NCBI GenBank assembly: GCA_964649195.1 | Contig: CAZYPK010000001.1 | Location: 1-64,000 of the forward strand | DNA from: JTS-RE9 sp964649195 | GTDB lineage: Bacteria > Planctomycetota > Phycisphaerae > Phycisphaerales > Phycisphaeraceae | Length of the DNA stretch: 64,000 nt | Reading direction: 5' to 3' | Notes under the pieces: model-generated | Database searches by the model: none | Seen by the model: the letters and a program-made list of their open reading frames with translations, nothing else | What the model was told of the DNA's origin: nothing | Program-made: the position numbers and the translations under genes | In this document: in pieces, positions 50,411 to 59,111 of the stretch | How the letters are laid out: each line of letters opens with the position of its first letter | How positions within the stretch are numbered: position 1 is the stretch's first letter

Positions 50411-52588
50411 ATGATCCGTTTCATCTTCCTGGTACTCGTCACGACGCTTGCGATGACCGCCCGGCTTGGCGCGGCCGCCGCGAACGAGACAAATATCGAA
50501 CGCGGCGAGCAACTGCTCGCCCGCTTCAACTGCATCGCCTGCCATCAGGCCGGCGAGGCCGCCGTTTCACGTTTGATGTCCAACGCGGCGCCGCGACTGC
50601 AAACGATCGCGCAGCGGATGAACATCACGGAGACCGCCGCGTTCATCACGAATCCATCAAAGATGAAACCAGGCACGAGAATGCCTCACGTTCTGACCGG
50701 GGAAAACAGCGAAAAATCGGCTCTCGCCATGGCTCACTATCTTGCGGCATTGCCGAACGACGAAAAGCCGACGGTCCCCCCCGGAGTGAAAGGCGACGTG
50801 CGGCACGGCAGGCAGCTCTATCACTCGATCGGCTGCGTTGCCTGCCACGAACCGGAAGCGGGCTATCGACCGGCATCGATTGATGAATCCATCGAACTCA
50901 CGAAACCTGCCGCGCCATCGGAACCGATCGCGCTGGCTTCCCGCTATCAGCACGCGGGGCTTGTCGCGTTTCTTCTCGATCCGTTGAGCGTTCGGCCGTC
51001 CGGCCGCATGCCCGCGCTGAAGTTGAACGATCAGGAAGCCGCGGATATCGCCGTCTATCTTCAGCGCGATCGTGAACTCGATTCATCGCCGGCAATCAAA
51101 CCTGATCAAAAGCTTGTCGTTGTCGGTCGTTCCGCGTTCATCAGGCATGGCTGCGTGAATTGTCACGAGACGGGCGAGACGCCTTCAAAAGAGGATGTGC
51201 CGACGCTGCCCGCCATGAAGGATTTGCGCATCGATCAGCTTCGCGGCTGCCTGAGCGATTCACCCTCTGCCGGCGTGCCCAGGTTCGTGATGACCGCCGC
51301 TGACCGTGAAGCGATGCGGATGGCGCTGCGCGAGTTGCCTACTGCTTTGCCGCTGGGCGCCAAGCGGCGGGTCGATCGCACGCTGACCAACCTCAACTGT
51401 TACGCCTGTCATGATCGCGAGGGCAAAGGCGGCGTCGATTCGGCGCGCGCCCTTTACTTCCAATCGACCACCGATGCCCTGGGCGATGAGGGCCGCATTC
51501 CGCCGCCGCTGACTGACATCGGCGCGAAGCTCACGGAAAAATGGCTGCGCATGATTCTGACCGGCGAAGGGGGCGCCGGCGAAATGCGGCCGCATCTGGT
51601 CACGCGCATGCCGCAGTTCGGCAAGGCGAATGTGGAGCATCTCATCGCCGGCTTCGCCGCCGCCGATCCGGTTGATGCCAAGGTGAAGATTGATGTCGCC
51701 GGGGGTTTGAGTCATCACCGCGGTTTCATCGGTCGTTCACTGATGGGTAATCAGGGGCTTAACTGCATCACCTGTCACGGACTCAAAGGTGAGAAGGCGC
51801 TGGGGCCGCCCGCGATGGATTTGTCATTCACGGCCCAGCGGCTGCAACCGGAGTGGTTCAAGAAGATGCTGCTCGATCCGCAGGCGATGCGAAGCCGCAC
51901 GATCATGCCCGCGTTCTTCGCGGATGGAAAAAGCCCTGTGAATGCGATGATCTCCGGCAGGGATGCCGGCAAGCAGATCGAGCAGATGTGGATTTATCTG
52001 AAGGAACTCGATCAGTCGCCGCTGCCTGATGGGATGGCGGCGCAGTCGTTCGTGCTCAAGCCGGACAAGCGGCCGATGGTGTTTCGCACCTTCCTGGAAG
52101 GCGCGGGCATGCAGGCGATTGCGGTCGGTTATCCGCAGCGGATTCATGCCGCATTCGATGCGCGCGAAGTGCGCTGGGCCGTCGCCTGGCGCGGCGACTT
52201 CCTCGATGCCGAGGCGACATGGATCGATCGCTACACGCCGCTCACGAAACCCTTGAGCGAGGATGTGCACAGACTGCCGGCGCATGTGCCGCTGGCGGTG
52301 CTCAAGAGTGCGAACGATCCCTGGCCCAAGGCGGTCGGCAGGGAGGCGGGTTATGAGTTTCAAGGTTATCGCTTCGACAAGGCGCGCGTGCCGGCGATGC
52401 AATACACGTTGCAAGGCGGCAAGGTAAGTGACCGGCTGACGCCGCAGGCGGACGGCAAGTCGCTTCGCCGCACGTTGGAGATTGAAAATCCACCGGCCAA
52501 CCTTTATTTCCGCGGCAGTGACGGCAAGGTGGTTCCCGTGAAACGTCGCGACGGGAAAGCGATCATCGAGGAGGTGATTTCATGGTGA
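50411..52588 (+). CDS. Secreted pentaheme cytochrome c
   Basis: A 725-residue protein with signal MIRFIFLVLVTTLAMTARLG and five CxxCH heme sites: CIACH (41), CVACH (142), CVNCH (248), CYACH (330) and CITCH (452). After the last heme a non-heme beta-rich domain follows (about 500-725). Repeated 'GR/LARFNCIACHQAG'-style units match planctomycete c-type cytochromes that often stand beside six-bladed propeller proteins. It overlaps the propeller gene by seven bases, so they are translated together. Electrons from a propeller-bound oxidation could pass to this cytochrome; that is inference. Confidence 0.9.
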   Translation: MIRFIFLVLVTTLAMTARLGAAAANETNIERGEQLLARFNCIACHQAGEAAVSRLMSNAAPRLQTIAQRMNITETAAFITNPSKMKPGTRMPHVLTGENSEKSALAMAHYLAALPNDEKPTVPPGVKGDVRHGRQLYHSIGCVACHEPEAGYRPASIDESIELTKPAAPSEPIALASRYQHAGLVAFLLDPLSVRPSGRMPALKLNDQEAADIAVYLQRDRELDSSPAIKPDQKLVVVGRSAFIRHGCVNCHETGETPSKEDVPTLPAMKDLRIDQLRGCLSDSPSAGVPRFVMTAADREAMRMALRELPTALPLGAKRRVDRTLTNLNCYACHDREGKGGVDSARALYFQSTTDALGDEGRIPPPLTDIGAKLTEKWLRMILTGEGGAGEMRPHLVTRMPQFGKANVEHLIAGFAAADPVDAKVKIDVAGGLSHHRGFIGRSLMGNQGLNCITCHGLKGEKALGPPAMDLSFTAQRLQPEWFKKMLLDPQAMRSRTIMPAFFADGKSPVNAMISGRDAGKQIEQMWIYLKELDQSPLPDGMAAQSFVLKPDKRPMVFRTFLEGAGMQAIAVGYPQRIHAAFDAREVRWAVAWRGDFLDAEATWIDRYTPLTKPLSEDVHRLPAHVPLAVLKSANDPWPKAVGREAGYEFQGYRFDKARVPAMQYTLQGGKVSDRLTPQADGKSLRRTLEIENPPANLYFRGSDGKVVPVKRRDGKAIIEEVISW

Positions 52589-54069
52589 TGCGCACCTTCT
52601 TTCAATCCTGCGTTCGTTGCATCGTGCTTGCACTTGTTTTCCGCGGCGGCGTGACGATCGCGGCAGGGGATGAGGATGAGTATTACAGAGTCACCACGAT
52701 CCCCGTGCCCCGTGATCTGGCACTTGAGGTGACGGGGCTGGCGACGTTGCCTGACGGGCGGTTGGCGGTGGCGATTCGCAAGGGTGAAGTCTGGATCATC
52801 GAAGGCGCGGGCGCCGCCAAGCCGACGCTCGATCAGCTCAAGTACACGAAGTTTGCGGATGGCTTACACGAGCCGCTGGGCCTGACCTGGCACAAGGGAT
52901 CGCTCTACACGGTGCAGCGGGCGGAGGTGACGCAACTGATCGATGCCGATGGTGATGATCTGGCGGATGAATACCGCACGGTCGCACGGGGCTGGGGCGT
53001 CAGCGGGAACTATCACGAATATGCCTATGGGCCGGTGTTTGACGCGAAGGACAATCTTTATGTCACGCTCAACTCGACCATGGGTAAGAAGCTGCTCAAC
53101 GATTCCGTGTGGCGTGGGTGGAGTCTGCGCTTCACGCCGGAGGGAAAGCTTGAGCCGGTTTCGGCCGGCATGCGATCCCCCATCGGCATCGGCCTCAACC
53201 GCGAGGGCGATCTCTTCGGTACCGATCATCAGGGCAACTGGTTTCCAACCTGTCCGCTCTACCACATTCGCGAGGGTGTGTTTCACGGTCATGTCGATTC
53301 GCTCGTCGATACGCAGCGTCCGGGCAGCCCGCTCAAACATCCCGGCAAAATCCCCACAGGTCTGACCGTCGGCCAGGCGAGCAAACAGATCCCCGGTTAC
53401 GCGCTGCCTGCCGTCTGGTTTCCGTACAGGAAAATGGGCATGGGCAGCACCGGCATCATCTGCGACGCCACGCAAGGGAAATTCGGTCCGTTTGCCGATC
53501 AGCTTTTCGTCGGCGATTTCACCATGGCGCTGATCAGCCGAGTCGCGCTCGAAAAAGTGGATGGCCAGTATCAGGGTGCATGCTTTCCGTTTCGCAAGGG
53601 TTTCGCCAGTGCCGTGATTCACATGACTTTCGCAAAAGATGGCGCGATGTTCGTCGGCGAGACCAATCGCGGCTGGAATTCCGTCGGCTCGCGATCCTAC
53701 GGATTGGAGCGCGTGAACTGGACCGGCAAGACGCCCTTTGAAATCAAGACGATGACGGCCACGAAGGATGGTTTCCTGTTGACCTTCACCTCGCCGGTGC
53801 AGGCAGCCTCGGCCGCCAATCCCAAGTCCTACTCGATGATCAGCTATACCTACCCCTACCACAGCACTTACGGCGGTGATGAGGTTCAAAAGGCGACGCT
53901 CACCATCCGCGAAGCCCGTGTCATCGGTGATTCGCAGGTGCGGTTGATCGTTGATGGATTGCGCGAGACGTTCGTGCATGAACTGGATGCAAAAGGGGTG
54001 CGTGCCGCGGATGGCCGTGCGTTGTTGCATTCATCCGCGTACTACACGCTCAATCGGATTCCGCGATGA
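52582..54069 (+). CDS. Secreted six-bladed beta-propeller protein (sugar-dehydrogenase/NHL-like)
   Basis: The 495-residue product has a signal peptide (RCIVLALVFRGGVTIAAGDE). Propeller blade repeats include GLATLPDGRLAVAIRKGEVW, GLHEPLGLTWHKGSLYTVQR, RSPIGIGLNREGDLFGTDHQ then GNWFPTCPLYHI, and FAKDGAMFVGETNRGWNSVG. It is like the PQQ-sugar-dehydrogenase-type propellers of Planctomycetes, but I cannot confirm cofactor residues. A C-terminal beta domain from about 400 closes the protein. The gene begins inside the cytochrome gene (ATG at 52582, a second ATG at 52588), supporting a joint role in periplasmic oxidation. Confidence 0.82.
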   Translation: MVMRTFFQSCVRCIVLALVFRGGVTIAAGDEDEYYRVTTIPVPRDLALEVTGLATLPDGRLAVAIRKGEVWIIEGAGAAKPTLDQLKYTKFADGLHEPLGLTWHKGSLYTVQRAEVTQLIDADGDDLADEYRTVARGWGVSGNYHEYAYGPVFDAKDNLYVTLNSTMGKKLLNDSVWRGWSLRFTPEGKLEPVSAGMRSPIGIGLNREGDLFGTDHQGNWFPTCPLYHIREGVFHGHVDSLVDTQRPGSPLKHPGKIPTGLTVGQASKQIPGYALPAVWFPYRKMGMGSTGIICDATQGKFGPFADQLFVGDFTMALISRVALEKVDGQYQGACFPFRKGFASAVIHMTFAKDGAMFVGETNRGWNSVGSRSYGLERVNWTGKTPFEIKTMTATKDGFLLTFTSPVQAASAANPKSYSMISYTYPYHSTYGGDEVQKATLTIREARVIGDSQVRLIVDGLRETFVHELDAKGVRAADGRALLHSSAYYTLNRIPR

Positions 54070-54200
54070 AAGTCATCAACCGTCCGTTCGCCAAGGCGAA
54101 CGGCTAAATGCGCCGGTCCCGCCCCCCGGATCGCTCTATCGTTGAAACAAAATTGCTTGACACAAGGCTTGCCGCATACGACACTCATGCACCACATCAC

Positions 54201-54213
54201 AAGGAGGTGATGC
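54201..54213 (+). promoter_or_regulatory. Unusually complete Shine-Dalgarno of the TetR gene
   Basis: AAGGAGGTGATGC matches the full 16S rRNA 3' end complement (AAGGAGGTGAT), rare in this window where sites are short. The ATG is at 54214. Confidence 0.85.
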
Positions 54214-54846
54214 ATGATCGTCATGGAAGAACAATCCACCTCATCGTCGGCCGCCACGCAGCTTTCACGCCAGCAGATTCTTGAAACCACGGCACGGTGC
54301 CTGACCGAGGAGGGCTACGATGGCGCCACCATTCGGCGGATCGCGTCGAAGCTGGACTGTGCCGCGGGTTCGATCTACCGCTACTTCCGCGACAAGCGCG
54401 ATCTGCTCGATGCGGTCGCGCAGGCTTCGCTGGAGCCTGTGGCGCTGAAGGTGGAGGCGGGGGCGTCCGTCGAGGAAAGCGCAAGGCTTTATCACCGCCG
54501 CGCCACCGGCGATCTGGCGATGTATCGGCTCATGTACTGGGTTCACACCGTCGGGGCCGGCGCGGGTGCGACGGATGTGATGCCTGATGTGGTGCGCCGG
54601 ATTCTCACCGGCTGGGCCCGGCGACTGGGCGATGAACCCCTGGCCACGCGCTGCTGGATGATGATGCACGGCGGCATCATGTCGGGGATGGAGGTTGAAC
54701 AGGTGATGATGATGCTTGGTGAAATGCTGTCGCCGCGCGCTCCCAAGGCGCCGGCGATGTTGGCGTCACCGGTGGTGGTGGCCGCCGTTGCGCGGCCCGC
54801 GCCTGAGCCGGACTATCTGGCCAGTGAGGATGTGGTGCTGCTTTGA
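54214..54846 (+). CDS. TetR/AcrR-family transcriptional regulator
   Basis: A 210-residue protein. The N-terminal DNA-binding domain is clear: SRQQILETTARCLTEEGYDG then ATIRRIASKLDCAAGSIYRY and FRDKRDLLDAVAQAS. The C-terminal ligand part (GDLAMYRLMYWVHTVGAGAG, TRCWMMMHGGIMSGMEVEQV) is Met-rich. TetR proteins usually repress transport or catabolic genes until a ligand binds. No pump is adjacent, so the target is open. A perfect ribosome site suggests strong translation. Confidence 0.92.
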   Translation: MIVMEEQSTSSSAATQLSRQQILETTARCLTEEGYDGATIRRIASKLDCAAGSIYRYFRDKRDLLDAVAQASLEPVALKVEAGASVEESARLYHRRATGDLAMYRLMYWVHTVGAGAGATDVMPDVVRRILTGWARRLGDEPLATRCWMMMHGGIMSGMEVEQVMMMLGEMLSPRAPKAPAMLASPVVVAAVARPAPEPDYLASEDVVLL

Positions 54847-54848
54847 GG

Positions 54849-55014
54849 GTGTGCCCATTTTTTGTGGCAGCGCTTTGAGAAGTTTTGGGTGGCTGGGGCT
54901 GGGTGGCTGGGGCTGAGTCCGCGAAGCCCCGGCCAGGCGACCATCGACTTTCAGTTGCGCCACCTTGCTTCGTGCGTCTGGGCCGGGGCTTCGCGGACTC
55001 AGCCCCAGCCACCC
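54849..55014. repeat. R10 copy and inverted R7 MITE-like element
   Basis: R10 (GGGTGTGCCCATTTTTTGTG) lies at 54849. A 14-base partial R7 end lies at 54887, then a full R7 unit in reverse orientation at 54901-55014, with internal AGTTGCGCCACCTTGCTTCG, the complement of the copy at 49.5 kb. No gene is seen in 54847-55063. Confidence 0.85.
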
Positions 55015-55063
55015 GGAAGCGGACTCAGCCACCCGGCGCGCGGCTCGAATGAGGGATCATTTC

Positions 55064-56893
55064 TTATTTCCATTGCTTCATCAGGTCGCGCGCTCTTGCC
55101 GTGCTTTCGTGCGAGGGGTGTTCGTCGATGATTTCCTGAAGGGTGGCGATGGCCTTGTCGTTCTGGCCTGACTTTCTGAGGATCAGGGCGAGATCGATTT
55201 TCCGCTCGATGGCGCGGGCGGCGGGGTCGGGCTTGGGCTTGACCGGTTCCGGTTTGGCGGGTTTGTCCAGCGTGGCCAGAAGGTCTTTGGCGGTTTTGAT
55301 CTGCGGATGCGCGGGGTGTTTGGCGATCAGGGCCTTGAGGGATTCGATCGCCTTGTCCTTGTCCTTGCCGCGCGCCATGCTCTTGGCGGCCTCGATGGTC
55401 CGGGTGATTTCCCCGGCGGCATCGGCCGGTTCGGAGGATGGCGCGTTGCCGGGGGTGTCCGCGACCAGCGGTTTGTCACCCTCGGTCGCCTGTTCCTCAT
55501 CGCCCCACAACCCCTTGGTGATCTCTTCGCTTTTCTCGGTCATCGGGTTGAAGTCGTGGAGAAAGGTTTCAAACTCCTTGTTGAGGAACTTCTGCTTCGC
55601 GGCCTTGGCGGTGACGGCGGCCGACTTCATGGCGTTGAACTCCTCGGCGGCCTTGTCGCATCGCCGGCGGGCCTTGTCCGCATCGTCGGGTGAAAGCTTT
55701 TTGATGGCCCCTTCATAGAGGCGGTTCATTTCATCCTCCTGGCGGGGGATGACGCCGATGTGTATCGCCAGCTTGGCGTAGTAGGCGGCATTGCTGAACT
55801 GCTTTTCCTTGTCGCTGTACTTGGCCAGTTCGAAGGCCACCTGATCCGATTCGCGGGGGAACTTGGCGATGGCCTCGTTGTAGGCCAGGGTGGCCATGTC
55901 GGGCTTGCCGAGTTTGCCCAGCGACTGGCCCAGGTCGATGTAGGCGGTCTGGCTGTGCCAGGGGTCGAGCTCGATGCCCTTGGCCAGGTAAGCCGACGCC
56001 ATCATCGGTTCTTCGAGTTGATGAAAGAGCGAGCCGATTTTGATGTAGAGCGATTTGTTTCCCGGGTCGTGGGTCAGGGCCATCGAATAAAGGCGGGCCA
56101 CGTATGCGCGGGCATAAAAGAGGCCCGGATCATTGGGAGGCAGGGTGGCCCTCCGCTTCCTGATTTCCCCCATGACGCGGTCGGCCTCGGCGAGAATCTC
56201 CTGGACCTTCTTGTCGTCTTTTTCGCGCTTGTCGAGCGGGACGAAAACATCCTTGCGGAACCTGTCCATCGGCAGGGCGTAGCCGACGCCTTCGATGTGG
56301 GCCTTGAGGGTGTTGACGCCGACGATTTCGCCGGCGGCGTTGCAGAGCGGGCCGCCGGAGTTGCCGGGGTTGATGGCGGCGTCGTGCTGGATGTAGGGAA
56401 TGTTTTCGATGAGGCGGCTGGTGGCGGAGACGATGCCGCGGGTGATGGTCTTGTCGAGCGTCGCCCCGTCGCCCCGGCCGGGGTTGCCGATGGCGTAAAC
56501 GCTCTGGCCCGGCAGCAGCGGGGCCTTGGAAAGCGTGACGGGAATGAGCTTGACGCCCGCGGCCTTGGCGTCGATGCGCACCAGGGCGAGATCGAGCTTG
56601 GGGTGGATGCCTTCGATCTTCACCCGCTTGAAGATCATCGGCACGATCCTGCCGTCCTTGATGACATCCACGCGCATCTGGTAAGGCAGCGGCGAGGTGA
56701 CGACATGGGCGTTGGTGAGCACGAGGCCATCCTCTTCCAGCACGAAGCCGGTGCCCGAACCTTCGATCGACTTGAGCGAAGCGACCGATGGACTCACGCG
56801 CTGATAAACCTTCAGGCCGGGATCATCCTGGGCGATGAGCGTGTTGGCGATGACGAAAAAGAGAAGGGCGGCGAGTGGAATATGGCGTGTCAT
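55064..56893 (-). CDS. HtrA-like trypsin-type serine protease with C-terminal TPR region
   Basis: A 609-residue exported protein (signal MTRHIPLAALLFFVIANTLI; GAGG seven bases before this ATG). The protease domain has the His (LTNAHVV), Asp (PKLDLALVRID) and Ser (INPGNSGGPLCN) triad of HtrA/DegP. There is no PDZ domain. Instead residues about 230-609 are TPR-like helices (MASAYLAKGIELDPWHSQTA, DMATLAYNEAIAKFPRESDQ, QNDKAIATLQEIIDEHPSHE) with a Lys/Pro-rich link. It differs from the 16.5 kb protease in having TPRs instead of a membrane anchor. The role is probably periplasmic protein quality control; partners may bind the TPRs. Confidence 0.9.
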   Translation of the reverse strand: MTRHIPLAALLFFVIANTLIAQDDPGLKVYQRVSPSVASLKSIEGSGTGFVLEEDGLVLTNAHVVTSPLPYQMRVDVIKDGRIVPMIFKRVKIEGIHPKLDLALVRIDAKAAGVKLIPVTLSKAPLLPGQSVYAIGNPGRGDGATLDKTITRGIVSATSRLIENIPYIQHDAAINPGNSGGPLCNAAGEIVGVNTLKAHIEGVGYALPMDRFRKDVFVPLDKREKDDKKVQEILAEADRVMGEIRKRRATLPPNDPGLFYARAYVARLYSMALTHDPGNKSLYIKIGSLFHQLEEPMMASAYLAKGIELDPWHSQTAYIDLGQSLGKLGKPDMATLAYNEAIAKFPRESDQVAFELAKYSDKEKQFSNAAYYAKLAIHIGVIPRQEDEMNRLYEGAIKKLSPDDADKARRRCDKAAEEFNAMKSAAVTAKAAKQKFLNKEFETFLHDFNPMTEKSEEITKGLWGDEEQATEGDKPLVADTPGNAPSSEPADAAGEITRTIEAAKSMARGKDKDKAIESLKALIAKHPAHPQIKTAKDLLATLDKPAKPEPVKPKPDPAARAIERKIDLALILRKSGQNDKAIATLQEIIDEHPSHESTARARDLMKQWK

Positions 56894-57047
56894 GGAATGC
56901 CTCATGCGGATACACGCGAAGGCGTCGAATGTTCGGAAATGAATCGCCATTCAACGCCCGAAAGGCTCCGGTCCCGGCGGCACCGGTCAGCCAAGGCATT
57001 ATACCGGCGATCAGCAGACGTGAAAGAGTCACGCGGGAATTGCACGG

Positions 57048-57171
57048 TCAGGGGGTGTTCATCTTTTGTGACAGCCTAAGCCCCGCCCGGAAGGGCGCGG
57101 GCTCAGGGATGTACGCCTCACAGCCCGCGCCCTTCCGGGCGGGGCTTACCACAAAAGATGGGCACACCCCG
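57048..57171. repeat. Long palindrome of R10 and R3
   Basis: R3 arms (TAAGCCCCGCCCGGAAGGGC at 57077 and its inverted copy ending at 57148) are 27 bases and perfect. R10 (GGGTGTTCATCTTTTGTG) flanks on both sides, inverted on the right. The whole stretch folds on itself. Confidence 0.88.
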
Positions 57172-57175
57172 GCCA

Positions 57176-57703
57176 TCAGTTTGAAACAACATCCCCGATG
57201 ACCGTTTCACCCGTGAGGGGGTCGATGGTGAGGGTGATCGAGGCGTTGCCGCAGAGGAGGGTGATGGTGGCAGCGGTGGCCTGGTCGAGCTGGCCGTAAG
57301 CTCCGAACGCGAGGCGGTTGTCGCCGCCGACGCCGGTGGGGGCGACGGTGACATCGTGAAGGGCCGCGGCGGCGCCCTGTCCAAAGCGCACGGAGTAAGG
57401 GGCCTTGGTGATCGGGTTGATGATCGGGATATCCAGGTCGCTGACGGAGGCGATGTGATAGCTGCCGGCGCCTGAGTTGAAGACCATCACGCGCGGGGCA
57501 TCCGCGTGGGCGATCGATTCGATCTGTGCAAAGCTCAGGTCGGCGGCAAGCAGGTTCGCCGCGGATCGCAGGCGGGTGAGGTTGGTGTTCCCCAGTCGCG
57601 CCACCGCCATGGCGCTGACGATGGCGACGATCAGCACGACGATCATCATTTCGATGAGCGTGAAGCCGGCGGTGCATCGGGTTGAAGGGCGCGATGGATT
57701 CAC
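57176..57703 (-). CDS. Type II secretion-like pseudopilin, GspH type
   Basis: A 175-residue protein with a prepilin signal CTAGFTLIEMMIVVLIVAIV, cleaved after Gly and with Glu at +5. The rest (ARLGNTNLTRLRSAANLLAA, DLSFAQIESIAHADAPRVMV) has the GspH/FimT pattern: a first helix and a short beta domain. GspH is a minor pseudopilin of the tip of type II secretion or type IV pilus-like machines. It is divergent from three further pilin-like genes at 57.9-60.5 kb. The secretion ATPase and secretin are not in the window. Confidence 0.88.
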   Translation of the reverse strand: MNPSRPSTRCTAGFTLIEMMIVVLIVAIVSAMAVARLGNTNLTRLRSAANLLAADLSFAQIESIAHADAPRVMVFNSGAGSYHIASVSDLDIPIINPITKAPYSVRFGQGAAAALHDVTVAPTGVGGDNRLAFGAYGQLDQATAATITLLCGNASITLTIDPLTGETVIGDVVSN

Positions 57704-57937
57704 GTTTTCATCATCGGATCGCGCGGGGCTTCACTTGGTTCGATGCCACATTAAAGATGGTCACACCCCCCGGGTGGTTGCGATCTGTGATGGTTGTGCC
57801 GGTTGCAGGGGAGGGCGATCGTCCGAGCATGAGAGAGTTGGTGAAAGGGACTGGCGCAGGCATGTGAAACAGCCGTTGTATGCCGATGAGTATTGATGGT
57901 TTGATTCGGTCGTGATCGATCGCATCATCATCCTGCG
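57704..57937. promoter_or_regulatory. Divergent spacer between pseudopilin genes
   Basis: Contains an inverted R10 copy at 57745-57771 (TGCCACATTAAAGATGGTCA). No promoter elements stand out and no gene is seen. Confidence 0.4.
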
Positions 57938-58477
57938 ATGATCGGTTCGAATCCAATGGAGAAGCCGGACGTGGCGAGCAGAGTTGAGCGACAACGTGGA
58001 GGCTTTACGCTGCCGGAGGTGCTGATGGCCTCGGCGATTCTGGCGTTTGCCGTGACGGCGATCGGGTACGCGATATCGACCGGCCAGGCCCAGACCTACA
58101 ACGCCCTGCACGAGCTGCGGGCCCTCTCGCTCGCCGAAGCGATGATGGAGGAGATCGTCGCCAAGCCTTACTTCGATCCCGATGGCGCAGCCGCAACGCC
58201 CGGTCCCGACGGCGGTGAATCCCTTCGCGCCTACTTCGACAACTGCGATGACTACGACGGCTTGACCGAACCCCTGGGCGAAGTGACCGATGCGGACGGC
58301 GAGGCATATCCCTCTTCCTTTGCATCCTTCGGCAGGTCGGTCACGGCCGTTTATGAAAGCATGAACTTTGCATCGATGGGCGGGTCGATCGACGGACTGA
58401 CGGTGACCGTGACGGTGACGGATCATCGCGGTCGCACCTGGCAGGCGATTCGTTTTATTCCGGAGCCGACCGAATGA
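57938..58477 (+). CDS. Pseudopilin, GspI/PilV-like
   Basis: A 179-residue protein with prepilin signal RQRGGFTLPEVLMASAILAF, then VTAIGYAISTGQAQTYNALH, a long first helix. An acidic central part (EIVAKPYFDPDGAAATPGPD) and a C-terminal TVTVTVTDHRGRTWQAIRF strand follow, as in GspI/PilV minor pilins. The start at 57938 or 57956 cannot be decided, as neither has a good ribosome site. It overlaps the next gene as ATGA. Confidence 0.82.
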   Translation: MIGSNPMEKPDVASRVERQRGGFTLPEVLMASAILAFAVTAIGYAISTGQAQTYNALHELRALSLAEAMMEEIVAKPYFDPDGAAATPGPDGGESLRAYFDNCDDYDGLTEPLGEVTDADGEAYPSSFASFGRSVTAVYESMNFASMGGSIDGLTVTVTVTDHRGRTWQAIRFIPEPTE

Positions 58478-59109
58478 AACTCAGGCGGCGCATGACATCG
58501 CCGGCCGGTCGGGCCGGGCTGACCTTCATCGAACTGCTGCTGGCGGTGGCGGGCACGGGCTTCGTCGCCGCGGCGATGATGATGATGCTCAGCGCCGTGG
58601 CTGCGGGGACCACCAGCCGGACCGACCTGCGGCAATCGGTGGTGCGGCAGAAAACGATCATGGCCCGGTTGGCCGCCGCCATTCGCTCCTCGCAGAGGGT
58701 GCTTGTCGCCGAGGATGATCTGCTGGTGCTTTGGACCGGCGATGCCGACGGCAGCGGGACGCCCAACCTCGGCGAGATTCATCGCATCGAACGGGACAGC
58801 GCCACCGGTGAACTTCGTTCCTACATGGCACCGCCCGATCTGGCTTCCCCGGCCAACGCGGAATACTCCCTCGCCGCCGATTTCGATGCGATCACGGACG
58901 CCATCAAGGGCGGCGTCAACTTTCCGGAAGAGGTTTGGGCGACCGGATTGGTCCTTTGGACGATCACCGCCGATGCCCAGGTTGTGCAGGACGCCTCGCT
59001 GATCAGCAGCCGAATCGTCGTGAGGGCGGGCAACATCGAGGAAACCATCATCGGCGCCGCCGCGCTGCGAAACAGCGGCACGACATCGTTCATTGGCGGC
59101 GGCGATTGA
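58474..59109 (+). CDS. Pseudopilin, GspJ/PilW-like
   Basis: A 211-residue product with prepilin-like RAGLTFIELLLAVAGTGFVA, where Leu replaces the usual Phe after the cleavage Gly. SVVRQKTIMARLAAAIRSSQ comes next. The middle (DLLVLWTGDADGSGTPNLGE) and tail are beta-rich. The position between GspI-like and the next large pilin-like protein fits GspJ. ATGA overlap with the gene before gives coupled translation. Confidence 0.8.
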   Translation: MKLRRRMTSPAGRAGLTFIELLLAVAGTGFVAAAMMMMLSAVAAGTTSRTDLRQSVVRQKTIMARLAAAIRSSQRVLVAEDDLLVLWTGDADGSGTPNLGEIHRIERDSATGELRSYMAPPDLASPANAEYSLAADFDAITDAIKGGVNFPEEVWATGLVLWTITADAQVVQDASLISSRIVVRAGNIEETIIGAAALRNSGTTSFIGGGD

Positions 59110-59111
59110 GG

